From: an uncultured Clostridia bacterium
GTDB taxonomy: Bacteria > Bacillota > Clostridia > TANB77 > CAG-465
NCBI GenBank assembly: GCA_947628575.1
Contig: CANRAK010000048.1
Span: 1 to 10,089 of the forward strand
Reading direction: 5' to 3'
DNA length: 10,089 nt
Of this stretch, positions 1 through 6,624 are shown piece by piece. Numbering within the stretch: the stretch's first letter is position 1; each line of letters starts with the position of its first letter. The notes under the pieces are model-generated. The model was not told the origin of the DNA and did no database searches. It saw only the letters and a list, made by a program, of their open reading frames with translations. The translations under genes and the position numbers were made by a program.

Positions 1-30
1 AATTTTATACTAGATTTGTCGACACTCTGA

Positions 31-67
31 AGAAAAGAGCTTTTAGTTCTTTTCTTTTAATTTTTTT
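31..67 (+). terminator. Terminator-like hairpin at the left edge
   Basis: A ten-pair stem (31-40 with 46-55, loop 41-45) is followed by a T-rich run (56-67). Read on the + strand one pair is G-U, so the stem is complete. Read on the minus strand that pair becomes C-A and no T-run follows. The element therefore suits a + strand gene ending left of the window, convergent with the membrane gene whose stop codon (43-45) lies in the loop. Seen directly; its function is inferred. Confidence 0.5.
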
Positions 68-843
68 ATCTTTTTATCTTGTTTTTGAAGTTTTAATTCG
101 TTTTTTAAATTATGTATATCTAGCTTTATCTCATTAAGTTGCTTTTTAAATCCTTTAAATTCAAAGCTAGGAAATGCTTCTAATATTCTTTCAATTTGTA
201 TATGTCTTCTGTTAGTTAGTAATCTTTTCCTTGCTTCACTTAATTCTTTATATATATAAAAATCTGAAATATGTGGTAAATGTGCTTGAGCCTTTATTTT
301 ATCTGCAAACTCATTAAGAATAACCAATTTTTCTTTTAAGTTTAATAATGATGCAATAGTAGAGCATGTATCAATAGCCATAATTATTAATAGGCAAGTA
401 GATATAAGCTGTATTAGGTCTAAAGGTATTTGCTGTACAATTCCAGAGATAAATGGATGAATTATATATGTTAATATAATTCCTAAAGTTGCAAACTCTA
501 ATGAGTTTAGTAGACAAACTCTACCATTTATATTAAATTTCATATTTGAATAATCCCACCATTTAGCATTGAAAATCTTTTCTAGTAAATAGCTTGTTAT
601 ATATTCTAACGTAGAAGTAAAAATCATTCCAAGGAAGAATACTTCTATAGGTGAAGATATAAAGTTTTTAAGAAAGTATATAACAAGTAATGAACCTATA
701 CCATAAATTGGACAATATGGACCAAATAAAAAGCCTCTATTTGTCCACTTACCAGCTAAAACTCTACAATATAGCATTTCAGCAATCCATCCTCCAACAC
801 TATAAACAAAAAAGTATAGAAAAATTGTGAAAAATTGATTCAT
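43..843 (-). CDS. Putative ABC transporter permease-like membrane protein (PF06541 family)
   Basis: A 266-residue integral membrane protein. The N-terminal 160 residues hold about five hydrophobic helices and the signature stretches of the PF06541 family: NRGFLFGPYCPIYG (35-48), WWDYS (95-99) and FNINGRVCLL (103-112). The family is commonly labelled 'putative ABC transporter permease', but no ATPase or substrate-binding partner is encoded nearby and the transport role is not established. Residues about 170-266 form a hydrophilic, Lys-rich tail likely to be helical or coiled-coil and probably cytoplasmic. The ATG follows an AAGGTGAT ribosome binding site (849-856) and a promoter at 864-892, which fixes the start. 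The gene diverges from the adhesin gene and appears to be monocistronic. Family assignment is fairly sure; function is unknown. Confidence 0.85.
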   Translation of the reverse strand: MNQFFTIFLYFFVYSVGGWIAEMLYCRVLAGKWTNRGFLFGPYCPIYGIGSLLVIYFLKNFISSPIEVFFLGMIFTSTLEYITSYLLEKIFNAKWWDYSNMKFNINGRVCLLNSLEFATLGIILTYIIHPFISGIVQQIPLDLIQLISTCLLIIMAIDTCSTIASLLNLKEKLVILNEFADKIKAQAHLPHISDFYIYKELSEARKRLLTNRRHIQIERILEAFPSFEFKGFKKQLNEIKLDIHNLKNELKLQKQDKKIKKLKEKN

Positions 844-863
844 TTATTATCACCTTGAGATAT

Positions 864-892
864 ATTATATATAATGAAAATGTAAAAGTCAA
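864..892 (-). promoter_or_regulatory. Sigma-A promoter of the PF06541 gene
   Basis: On the minus strand TTGACT (887-892) is followed by a 17-base spacer and TATAAT (864-869). The expected transcription start, near 857, is immediately in front of the ribosome binding site, so the leader is only about 13 bases. Confidence 0.75.
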
Positions 893-1033
893 TTATAAAT
901 ATGTAATCTAGTACAAGCATATAAAGTGTATATTCTTAAAAATAGGGAGAAACTTATGTGAAATACTGGTGAAATTAAAATGTAATAAAATGCAGAAAAA
1001 AAAGAATAAAAGTAGAATTTTAAATTTATGCTG

Positions 1034-1062
1034 TTGAAAATAAAATTTCTTAATGATATTAT
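1034..1062 (+). promoter_or_regulatory. Sigma-A promoter of the adhesin gene
   Basis: TTGAAA (1034-1039), a 17-base spacer and TATTAT (1057-1062) predict a start near 1069 and a 5' leader of about 66 bases. A ribosome binding site AGGGAG (1121-1126) precedes the ATG at 1135. The stretch between the two divergent promoters (about 893-1033) is AT-rich, and I see no gene, riboswitch or clear operator in it. Confidence 0.65.
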
Positions 1063-1134
1063 TCTATTATCAGAAAATAAAATAGGATTTTTATTTTTTG
1101 CATAGAAAAATAAAGAAGAAAGGGAGAGAATTAT

Positions 1135-4100
1135 ATGAAAACAAGTAAACTAAAGTATATGTTTGCGATTATATTGATGACTGTTGTTGCTACAATGGCT
1201 ACCAGTGTACAAGCAAGCATGCCTAATGCAAGAGTTAAAGTTAGTCAGATGCTTAATAATCAAAAAACTGTTAGTAATTATAAAACTCGTGCAGGTATAG
1301 TTGAAGGTTCAGACGGTAATCCTATAGATTATCAAGTACTTTCATTTAATAGTGGATATAGTACTTCTGATCTTAATCCTGTTAATAACTATACTATATT
1401 AGATAACATTAATCATTCTCGTATAAAAGCCTATGCATATAATTACGAAAATGTTGATGCAAATAATAGAGTTGAAGCTAAATTATTAGGCGCAGGCTAT
1501 AGTGATTTAGACAAAAGAATTGGCTTAGGTCTAACATTTGGTCTATCATATTTAGATGATTATACTGCAGAAAATCAAGGCTCAATGGATAATAGTTTGA
1601 AAAATATGTCATTTGCAACACAACTATATATATGGATGGTTACAACAGGAAGATTAGATGCTGGAACAGATACTGCATTTGTAAGTGCTTTTCCTGATGT
1701 TGTAGGTGCATATAATAATATCAAGAATGCTGTTGCACTTGCACGTTCAGCACCATCATTTGCTTATCCTGATCAAGCTACAGCAAAAGAACATAAAGTT
1801 GAGTTAAAGTGGAATGCACAAAATGCAAGATATGAAGCAACTTTAACAGATTCAACTTCATTTAATGAAAGTAACTTAATAATAAAAGAAAGTTCTGGAA
1901 TTACATATTCAAAAAGTGGTAGTACAATAACTTTCTATACAAATGAACAAGTAGGTTCACCAGATAACCCAGTATGTATAGAGATAGATAAAGCTATATA
2001 TGGTGCATACTATCCTGCATATGCTGAAACAGTAAATGGACAAAAACTTGTTTATGAATCTAATGAAGCACAAAACCAAGAAAAATACTATGTAAGTTTT
2101 TATACTAATGCTTTAAGAGTAGAAGTACAAAAACATTATGGAACACATCCACAAAATAGTAATGTTGGTGATGCTAAATTAGAAGGTGCTGTATACGGTG
2201 TATATAGAGATAGTGGATGCACAGATTTAGTTGAAGAAATAACTACTGATGCTAGTGGTAAAGCTACATCTAGACCATTAGAAGATGAAACTTACTATGT
2301 AAAAGAAATTGCACCATCTGAAGGATGTAAGATAGATGGAACAGTTCATACTGCAGATAAAAATACTGCAGTTACAGATCCAGTTAGTGGACAAAAAGTA
2401 GTTAAACTTGATTCTACAGATAATGTAATTTATGGTGGAATGAGATTAACAGTATCTGTAAGTGACTTATCTGGTCATACAACTAAGGAATTTGCAGTTA
2501 ATTCAAAAATAACTGTAACATTAGATTCAAGACCTGACGAATCATATGAAGGTAGAACAAATGAGCAAGGTTATGTAGAATTTAAAAACATACCATATGG
2601 TCATTACACAATAAAAGAAGTTGAAAAACAAACTCCTGATGTTGACTTTATGGATCCAATATATGCATTTATTAATGAAGAAAAAGAATATAATCTTACA
2701 TCATTAGTAAATGATGAGGTTGCACAAAGATTTGTAAGAATAGAAAAAGTTGATGCTGAGACTGGAAAAATGATTCCATCAGATAAAACAACTTTTGAAG
2801 TATGGAATACAAATGGAAATCAAGTAATACAAACTCAACATTATCAAGAAGAAAAAGTTGTTAGTTCATTTAAAACACTAACAGAAAATGGAGCAGGACA
2901 AGGATTTACAATGCTTCCAGAAAAACTTCCATATGGAACTTATGAAGTAAGAGAGATGATAGCGCCTGTAGGATATTATAATGAATATACTGCTGAAAGC
3001 AAACCTACTGGACTTGAAATCACAACAAATACTCCTGAAACTCCAGAAAGTAGATTTGAGGATGTTGTAGTTAAAGTTGCAAATAAACCTCAAAAAATTA
3101 ATTTATCTGTAAATACTAGAGGTGATGTATTAACAGGTACTGAAGAAAGACAAGTAAATGGATATACAGTGTATAATCCAAGTTATACAACTAAAGATAT
3201 AGAAGGTGCTAAATATAGAGTAACAGCAAACGAAAATATAGTTACAGGTGATGGAACTATACGTATGAATGCTGGTGAATCTATAGAATTTACTTCTAAA
3301 GAAGTAGTAAAATTATATCTAGGTTCATATACTTTAGAACAAATTGAAGCACCAGAAGGATATGTTATAGATTCAACACCTAGACAATTAAATTACCAAC
3401 CATTTAATCAAAACATACCTGAAAAAGCAGACAATATAGTATACTTTAATCAAAGACAAAACTATGTTGTAAACTTATCAAAATCATTTAAAGAATTAAA
3501 CTTCTATAAGAAGAATCCTGTTACAGGAGAAATAGTAACTGATGCAAACTTTACTAGAGTATTAGTTGGAATATATGCAGCAGAAGATATTAAAGTATCA
3601 GAGGATGTTATAATAAGCAAAGATACATTAGTAGATGTTGTAAGAATGAATGCTGACGGAACTGGTAGAGTAGCAGCAGATCTTCCTAAAGGTAGCTTCT
3701 ATGCAAAAGAGTTAGAAACTGATCAAAATTATAAAGTATCAGATAAAAATTATGAAGTTAATGCATTCCCAAGAGATAATACAACTTTAGCATTTATAAT
3801 TGATGTAGAAAATATTGTAAATGAACCTAAATTAGATACAACTTTAACTATAACTAAAGTTGAAAATATTGATCCACAAGAAACATTCTTCGAAAAAGTT
3901 GCTAAATATTTTGCACTTATAGATGGTGGAAGTTCTATTGGTGAAGACAGTGATGTAGATGTATTACTTCTTAAAAATGCACAATTTGGTGTATACTACA
4001 CAGAAGGTGGAGTAGATTATCCATTATATGAAAAAGTAAATGGAAAATTTGTAGAAGTTGTTCGTACAACAGATAAAGAAGGTAAAATAGTAATTCAAGG

Positions 4101-4866
4101 ATTACCATTTGGTACATATAAATTAAAAGAGTTAAAAGCTCCTAAATATTATGATTTACCAACTGAAGATACTATTATATCTTTAACTAAAGAAAGTCCT
4201 AAATTAGATACAGCTATATCAAATGTACGTACACTAGTACAATATAAAGCTACTGTAGTAGATGAAGATGGAACACTTATTAAAGATGCAACAGTTCAAA
4301 TAGTTGATTCAGAAAATGATATGTTCAAATATGAAGTTGTAACTGATGAAAATGGTGTTGCAGACTTTGGTACAATAAGAGCTGGTAAATATATAAGAAA
4401 AGTATCAACTCTTGAAAAACAATATGTTGTTCCTGAAGATAAAACTGTAACAATTTCAGATCCTGCAAAACCTAAAGAAGATACAATTGAAGTTCAATTC
4501 GTAAAAGGTAACATCTTAGTATATAAAACTGATGAAGAAACTGGAGAAGCATTACCAGGATCTAAATTCAAAGTAACTAACGAAAAAGGTGAAGTAGTTG
4601 CTGAAGGTGAAACTGATGAAAACGGATACTTCTATGTTGAAGGTTTAAGATATGGAGAATACTATGTTGAAGAAACAGAAGCTCCAGAAGGATATGAAAA
4701 AGAAAATGTTCTTGCTGTAGTAAATATTGAAGAAAACGGTAAGACTTATGAAGTAGATATCACTAACATATCAACTGGTGATATAGCAGTAGCACTATAT
4801 GCTATGATGGCTATAGTATCATTAGCAACAATAGTAGTAACTGTTAAAAAATTAAAAATGAACTAA
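1135..4866 (+). CDS. Large sortase-anchored surface adhesin with TQxA thioester-like domain and Cna-B/SpaA stalk
   Basis: A 1243-residue secreted cell-wall protein, probably an adhesin or pilin-like fibre. Residues 1-28 are a signal peptide (Lys-rich start, hydrophobic core, VQA-S cleavage site). Residues about 47-300 resemble the thioester (TQXA) adhesion domain, with ATQLYIW at 161-167. The position expected for the thioester cysteine reads VLSFNSG (68-74), with Ser70. From about 328 to 1210 come eight Cna-B/SpaA-like beta-sandwich domains, several ending in the typical YxxxExxAPxGY pattern. The C-terminus is a sorting signal: NISTGD (1211-1216), a hydrophobic helix (1217-1237) and the basic tail KKLKMN. 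The start follows AGGGAG. The gene is monocistronic, with its own promoter and a strong terminator. No sortase lies in the window, so the anchoring enzyme must be encoded elsewhere. The ligand is unknown. Architecture is clear; the adhesive role is inferred from the family. Confidence 0.9.
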   Translation: MKTSKLKYMFAIILMTVVATMATSVQASMPNARVKVSQMLNNQKTVSNYKTRAGIVEGSDGNPIDYQVLSFNSGYSTSDLNPVNNYTILDNINHSRIKAYAYNYENVDANNRVEAKLLGAGYSDLDKRIGLGLTFGLSYLDDYTAENQGSMDNSLKNMSFATQLYIWMVTTGRLDAGTDTAFVSAFPDVVGAYNNIKNAVALARSAPSFAYPDQATAKEHKVELKWNAQNARYEATLTDSTSFNESNLIIKESSGITYSKSGSTITFYTNEQVGSPDNPVCIEIDKAIYGAYYPAYAETVNGQKLVYESNEAQNQEKYYVSFYTNALRVEVQKHYGTHPQNSNVGDAKLEGAVYGVYRDSGCTDLVEEITTDASGKATSRPLEDETYYVKEIAPSEGCKIDGTVHTADKNTAVTDPVSGQKVVKLDSTDNVIYGGMRLTVSVSDLSGHTTKEFAVNSKITVTLDSRPDESYEGRTNEQGYVEFKNIPYGHYTIKEVEKQTPDVDFMDPIYAFINEEKEYNLTSLVNDEVAQRFVRIEKVDAETGKMIPSDKTTFEVWNTNGNQVIQTQHYQEEKVVSSFKTLTENGAGQGFTMLPEKLPYGTYEVREMIAPVGYYNEYTAESKPTGLEITTNTPETPESRFEDVVVKVANKPQKINLSVNTRGDVLTGTEERQVNGYTVYNPSYTTKDIEGAKYRVTANENIVTGDGTIRMNAGESIEFTSKEVVKLYLGSYTLEQIEAPEGYVIDSTPRQLNYQPFNQNIPEKADNIVYFNQRQNYVVNLSKSFKELNFYKKNPVTGEIVTDANFTRVLVGIYAAEDIKVSEDVIISKDTLVDVVRMNADGTGRVAADLPKGSFYAKELETDQNYKVSDKNYEVNAFPRDNTTLAFIIDVENIVNEPKLDTTLTITKVENIDPQETFFEKVAKYFALIDGGSSIGEDSDVDVLLLKNAQFGVYYTEGGVDYPLYEKVNGKFVEVVRTTDKEGKIVIQGLPFGTYKLKELKAPKYYDLPTEDTIISLTKESPKLDTAISNVRTLVQYKATVVDEDGTLIKDATVQIVDSENDMFKYEVVTDENGVADFGTIRAGKYIRKVSTLEKQYVVPEDKTVTISDPAKPKEDTIEVQFVKGNILVYKTDEETGEALPGSKFKVTNEKGEVVAEGETDENGYFYVEGLRYGEYYVEETEAPEGYEKENVLAVVNIEENGKTYEVDITNISTGDIAVALYAMMAIVSLATIVVTVKKLKMN
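1273..2034 (+). other. Thioester-like (TQxA) domain of the adhesin
   Basis: Residues about 47-300. In thioester domains of Gram-positive adhesins an internal Cys-Gln bond reacts with host surface groups. The Gln is in a TQxxIW-like motif (here Q163 in ATQLYIW), and the Cys lies upstream in a short strand often reading YC followed by a small loop and Gly. Here that upstream strand is VLSFNSG, with Ser70 at the apparent Cys position. The only cysteine in this region is C281, well after the TQ motif. Domain borders are approximate. Confidence 0.6.
2116..4770 (+). repeat. Array of eight Cna-B/SpaA-like stalk domains
   Basis: Approximate residues: 328-432, 436-525, 531-650, 653-770, 778-895, 901-1030, 1034-1118 and 1123-1212. 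The family's isopeptide bond joins a Lys in the first strand to an Asn/Asp in the last, helped by a Glu in the YxxxE motif. The first-strand Lys and the YxxxE Glu are both present in domains 1 (K333, E391), 3 (K538, E607), 5 (K792, E859), 6 (K908, E999) and 8 (K1131, E1180). Domain 2 lacks the Lys, domain 4 has Asn and Gln (Q736) there, and domain 7 has Val at both places. Assignments are by manual alignment. Confidence 0.7.
4765..4866 (+). other. C-terminal wall-sorting signal of the adhesin
   Basis: NISTGD, then about 21 hydrophobic residues and KKLKMN. The layout matches a sortase substrate tail with a variant xxxTG(D) motif instead of LPxTG, as is common in Clostridia surface proteins. 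The exact cleavage point and the class of sortase are inferred. Confidence 0.75.
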
Positions 4867-4883
4867 GTTATTTAGTTAAATAG

Positions 4884-4915
4884 AATAGAGGTAAAGAAAT
4901 TTACCTCTATTTTTT
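4884..4915 (+). terminator. Terminator of the adhesin gene
   Basis: A perfect 12-pair stem (4884-4895 with 4900-4911), a GAAA loop and a following T-run, starting 17 bases after the stop codon. It separates the adhesin from the convergent small gene. Confidence 0.9.
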
Positions 4916-4920
4916 ATGCA

Positions 4921-4948
4921 AAAAAAAGACAGCCGTTGCTTAGGCTAT
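4921..4948 (-). terminator. Weak terminator of the small basic gene
   Basis: On the minus strand AGCC (4945-4948 complement) pairs with GGCT (4933-4936 complement) around an eight-base loop, and a run of seven or more T follows. The stem is short, so termination may be leaky, but the long T-run directly after the stop codon supports the call. Confidence 0.4.
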
Positions 4949-5133
4949 TCTTTTTCCCAAGAGGATTTCTTAATAGCAAGTTTTTCAGCTTGTCTATTAT
5001 AATCTTTCTTGGATTTGTGTGGCCCGCAACCGGTAAAAACCACATTTGCAAAAGGCGAACGAGCCTTATGCGGTTTTTGGTTTACAGGCTTACTCATGAT
5101 GTCTTTAATCATCTTGTTGGTAAATTTACCCAT
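4945..5133 (-). CDS. Small basic hypothetical protein (62 aa)
   Basis: I do not recognise this gene with confidence. The start is the ATG at 5133, because AAGGAGGTG (5140-5148), a full anti-Shine-Dalgarno match, lies six bases upstream. A GTG at 5140-5142 in the same frame is part of that site. The protein is very basic (13 Lys and 2 Arg against 5 acidic residues), has a single Cys (C36 in TGCGPH), one Trp near the end and the stretch HKSKKDYNRQ (39-48). There is no signal peptide or membrane helix, so it is likely cytoplasmic and possibly RNA- or ribosome-binding. GC by hand count is about 38%, above its neighbours, which suggests transfer. A loose resemblance of SPFA plus KSKKDYNRQ to short ArfA-like phage-type proteins is untested. 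It has its own promoter and a weak terminator. Confidence 0.7.
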   Translation of the reverse strand: MGKFTNKMIKDIMSKPVNQKPHKARSPFANVVFTGCGPHKSKKDYNRQAEKLAIKKSSWEKE

Positions 5134-5185
5134 GCTAAGCACCTCCTTAAAATTATTTTACTAGTTGCTAAATCAATCTATTAAT

Positions 5186-5214
5186 ATTATATCATAAAGT
5201 TTACATAATTTCAA
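5186..5214 (-). promoter_or_regulatory. Sigma-A promoter of the small basic gene
   Basis: On the minus strand TTGAAA (5209-5214), a 17-base spacer and TATAAT (5186-5191). The predicted start near 5179 gives a leader of about 46 bases. Near-consensus, so strong vegetative expression is expected. Confidence 0.75.
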
Positions 5215-5234
5215 GAAAGCGTTAATACATAAAC

Positions 5235-5276
5235 ATATAAATACATAATTCTTCTAAATTTCCAATTTAAAAGAAT
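5235..5276 (-). terminator. Likely terminator of the sirtuin gene
   Basis: A 13-pair stem (5248-5260 with 5264-5276) with a three-base loop lies about 20 bases after the stop codon. On the minus strand the one imperfect pair is G-U, while on the + strand it is C-A, so the minus orientation is favoured. The tail is U-rich but not a clean T-run. Confidence 0.5.
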
Positions 5277-5296
5277 ATAATATATATAATGTGAAA

Positions 5297-6025
5297 TTAC
5301 TTTAATTTCGAGAAAACATCTCCTATATTGGCATTTATGACTAAATTTGCCATATAATCTAGTTGAGTTTTATCTTTATTTATTAAAACTAAATGTTTTC
5401 CTCTAAAATACTGTACTAGATATGAAGCAGGATATACTGAAAGTGATGTTCCAGCAATAATAAGCATATCACAAGTAGAAATATCTTTTAATGCTTGTTC
5501 GTAAATATCGTTATTTAATGGTTCTTCATAAAGTACAACGTCAGGTTTTATTATTCCACCACATTCACATTTAGGAATAATATCTTTGGAGTTGAATACA
5601 AAGTTGGCATCGAAAAATTTATTGCATTTCATACAATAATTTCTAAGTACACTACCATGTAATTCTAGAACATTTTTTGATCCTGCTTTTTGATGTAGTC
5701 CATCAATATTTTGAGTGATAACAGAATGTAATTTTCCTTCTTCTTCAAGTTTTGCCAATATGTAGTGAGCTATATTTGGTTCATATTTTAAAGAATTTAA
5801 CTTTTCTTTATAGAATATAAAAAACTCTTTTGGATTATTAATAAAAAAAGTATGACTTAAAATCTGCTCTGGTGGATATTTATACTTCATATTATATAAG
5901 CCGTCTTTACTTCTAAAATCTGGTATACCACTTTCTGTTGAAACACCAGCTCCACCAAAGAAAACTATTTTATTACTTTCTTTTATCATATTATTTAGTT
6001 GTGTTATTTTTTCTTCGTTATTCAT
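5297..6025 (-). CDS. cobB: NAD-dependent protein deacylase, sirtuin (Sir2/CobB family)
   Basis: A 242-residue cytoplasmic sirtuin, the usual length for bacterial Sir2. It removes acyl groups from protein lysines using NAD+, yielding nicotinamide and O-acyl-ADP-ribose. Visible motifs are the NAD-binding GAGVSTESGIPDFRS (25-39), TQNID (104-108), the catalytic His in ELHGS (H123), four zinc cysteines (C131, C134, C153, C155) and GTSL (192-195). All key residues are present, so it should be active. The ATG at 6025 follows GGTGAT (6029-6034). It is transcribed divergently from cysE out of 45 bases. Known bacterial sirtuins regulate acetyl-CoA synthetase and other central enzymes; the target here is unknown. 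The symbol cobB is a family name rather than proof of orthology. Confidence 0.93.
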   Translation of the reverse strand: MNNEEKITQLNNMIKESNKIVFFGGAGVSTESGIPDFRSKDGLYNMKYKYPPEQILSHTFFINNPKEFFIFYKEKLNSLKYEPNIAHYILAKLEEEGKLHSVITQNIDGLHQKAGSKNVLELHGSVLRNYCMKCNKFFDANFVFNSKDIIPKCECGGIIKPDVVLYEEPLNNDIYEQALKDISTCDMLIIAGTSLSVYPASYLVQYFRGKHLVLINKDKTQLDYMANLVINANIGDVFSKLK

Positions 6026-6070
6026 ACTATCACCAATTATATTATATCATATAATGTATAAGGTGATTAA
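6026..6070. promoter_or_regulatory. Compact divergent cobB/cysE promoter region
   Basis: A 45-base intergenic region with a perfect palindrome, ATTATAT-C-ATATAAT (6041-6055). Each arm supplies a TATAAT -10 box for one direction (6050-6055 for +, 6041-6046 for -). GGTGAT ribosome binding sites sit on both flanks (6062-6067 on +, 6029-6034 on -). Matching -35 boxes are poor (about three of six bases). Predicted leaders are only about 10 bases. The two -10 boxes are back-to-back, so the two promoters probably cannot be occupied together. Confidence 0.55.
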
Positions 6071-6601
6071 ATGAAAAAAATAAAAAAATTCTTCATTTCC
6101 TTATACAACGATGCTAAAAATATAAAGAGTAAAGATCCTGCAGTACATAATATTTTAGAAGTTATATTACTTTATCCTGGATTTCATATACTAATATATC
6201 ATAAACTAGCCCATTTTTTATATATTAAAAAAAGATATGTCTTAGCAAGAATTATATCTCAGCTTGGTAGATTTTTTACAGGAATAGAAATACATCCGGG
6301 TGCTAAGATAGGGAAAAGGCTATTTATTGATCATGGTATGGGAATTGTAATAGGAGAAACTGCACAACTAGGAGATGACTGTACAATTTATCACGGAGCA
6401 ACATTAGGTGGAACTGGAAAAGACACGTTAAAAAGACATCCAACTATAGGTAATAACGTAATGGTAGGAGCAGGTGCAAAAGTACTTGGACCAATAGAAA
6501 TAGGGAATAATGTTAAGATAGGAGCAGGCGCAATTGTCTTAAAAAATGTAAGAGATAATGTTACAGTAGTTGGAGTACCTGCAAAAGAGACAAAAAAATA
6601 A
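6071..6601 (+). CDS. cysE: Serine O-acetyltransferase
   Basis: A 176-residue short-form serine acetyltransferase, which makes O-acetylserine from serine and acetyl-CoA, the first step of cysteine synthesis. Residues about 20-65 are the helical part with DPAVHNILEV (D22). From about 72 the left-handed beta-helix follows: GIEIHPGAKIG, then IDHGMGIVIGETA with the catalytic Asp-His pair (D87, H88), TLGGTGK, RHP (H123), VMVGAGAKVLG and the closing GVPA. The protein lacks the long N-terminal extension of the enterobacterial enzyme, like other Firmicutes and EpsC-type forms. The start follows AGGTGA by four bases. It diverges from the sirtuin gene. No cysK or other cysteine gene is nearby, and no T-box leader is possible in the very short upstream region. 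Sound call. Confidence 0.93.
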   Translation: MKKIKKFFISLYNDAKNIKSKDPAVHNILEVILLYPGFHILIYHKLAHFLYIKKRYVLARIISQLGRFFTGIEIHPGAKIGKRLFIDHGMGIVIGETAQLGDDCTIYHGATLGGTGKDTLKRHPTIGNNVMVGAGAKVLGPIEIGNNVKIGAGAIVLKNVRDNVTVVGVPAKETKK

Positions 6602-6624
6602 AGCACTATTAAGTGCTTATTTTT
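6592..6624. terminator. Shared bidirectional terminator of cysE and the DUF4230 gene
   Basis: A seven-pair stem (6601-6607 with 6612-6618) and an ATTA loop. T-runs follow on both strands: 6620-6624 for + and 6592-6598 for -. Both stop codons overlap the stem ends, so one hairpin serves two convergent genes. Confidence 0.85.

Noticed and set aside
893..1033. Riboswitch, small gene or operator in the divergent region left of the adhesin
   Set aside because: No recognisable aptamer core, strong palindrome or start-plus-ribosome-site frame was found. An AGGGAG near 945 leads only to ATG-TGA.
1074..1099. Hairpin followed by T-run in the adhesin leader (possible attenuator)
   Set aside because: The stem is entirely A-T with a mismatch bulge in a very AT-rich region, so it is weak and likely by chance.
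2878..3093. Minus-strand open frame of 71 codons inside the adhesin gene
   Set aside because: It lies within a long, well-supported coding region on the other strand, has no ribosome binding site or promoter, and encodes a low-complexity Phe/Ser/Cys/Ile-rich product typical of an antisense shadow.
4936..5184. Plus-strand open frame of 82 codons over the small basic gene
   Set aside because: The minus strand has promoter, ribosome binding site and T-run terminator in matching positions, while this frame has none and starts inside the other gene's terminator region.
4921..5215. Possible insertion sequence or transposon remnant because of the higher GC
   Set aside because: No terminal inverted repeats, target duplication or transposase fragments could be seen. 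The stretch is explained by a complete small gene with its own signals.
6391..6606. Minus-strand open frame of 71 codons opposite cysE
   Set aside because: It is antisense to the conserved beta-helix coding region, with no start signals; the Pro/Thr/Ala-rich product mirrors the hexapeptide repeats.
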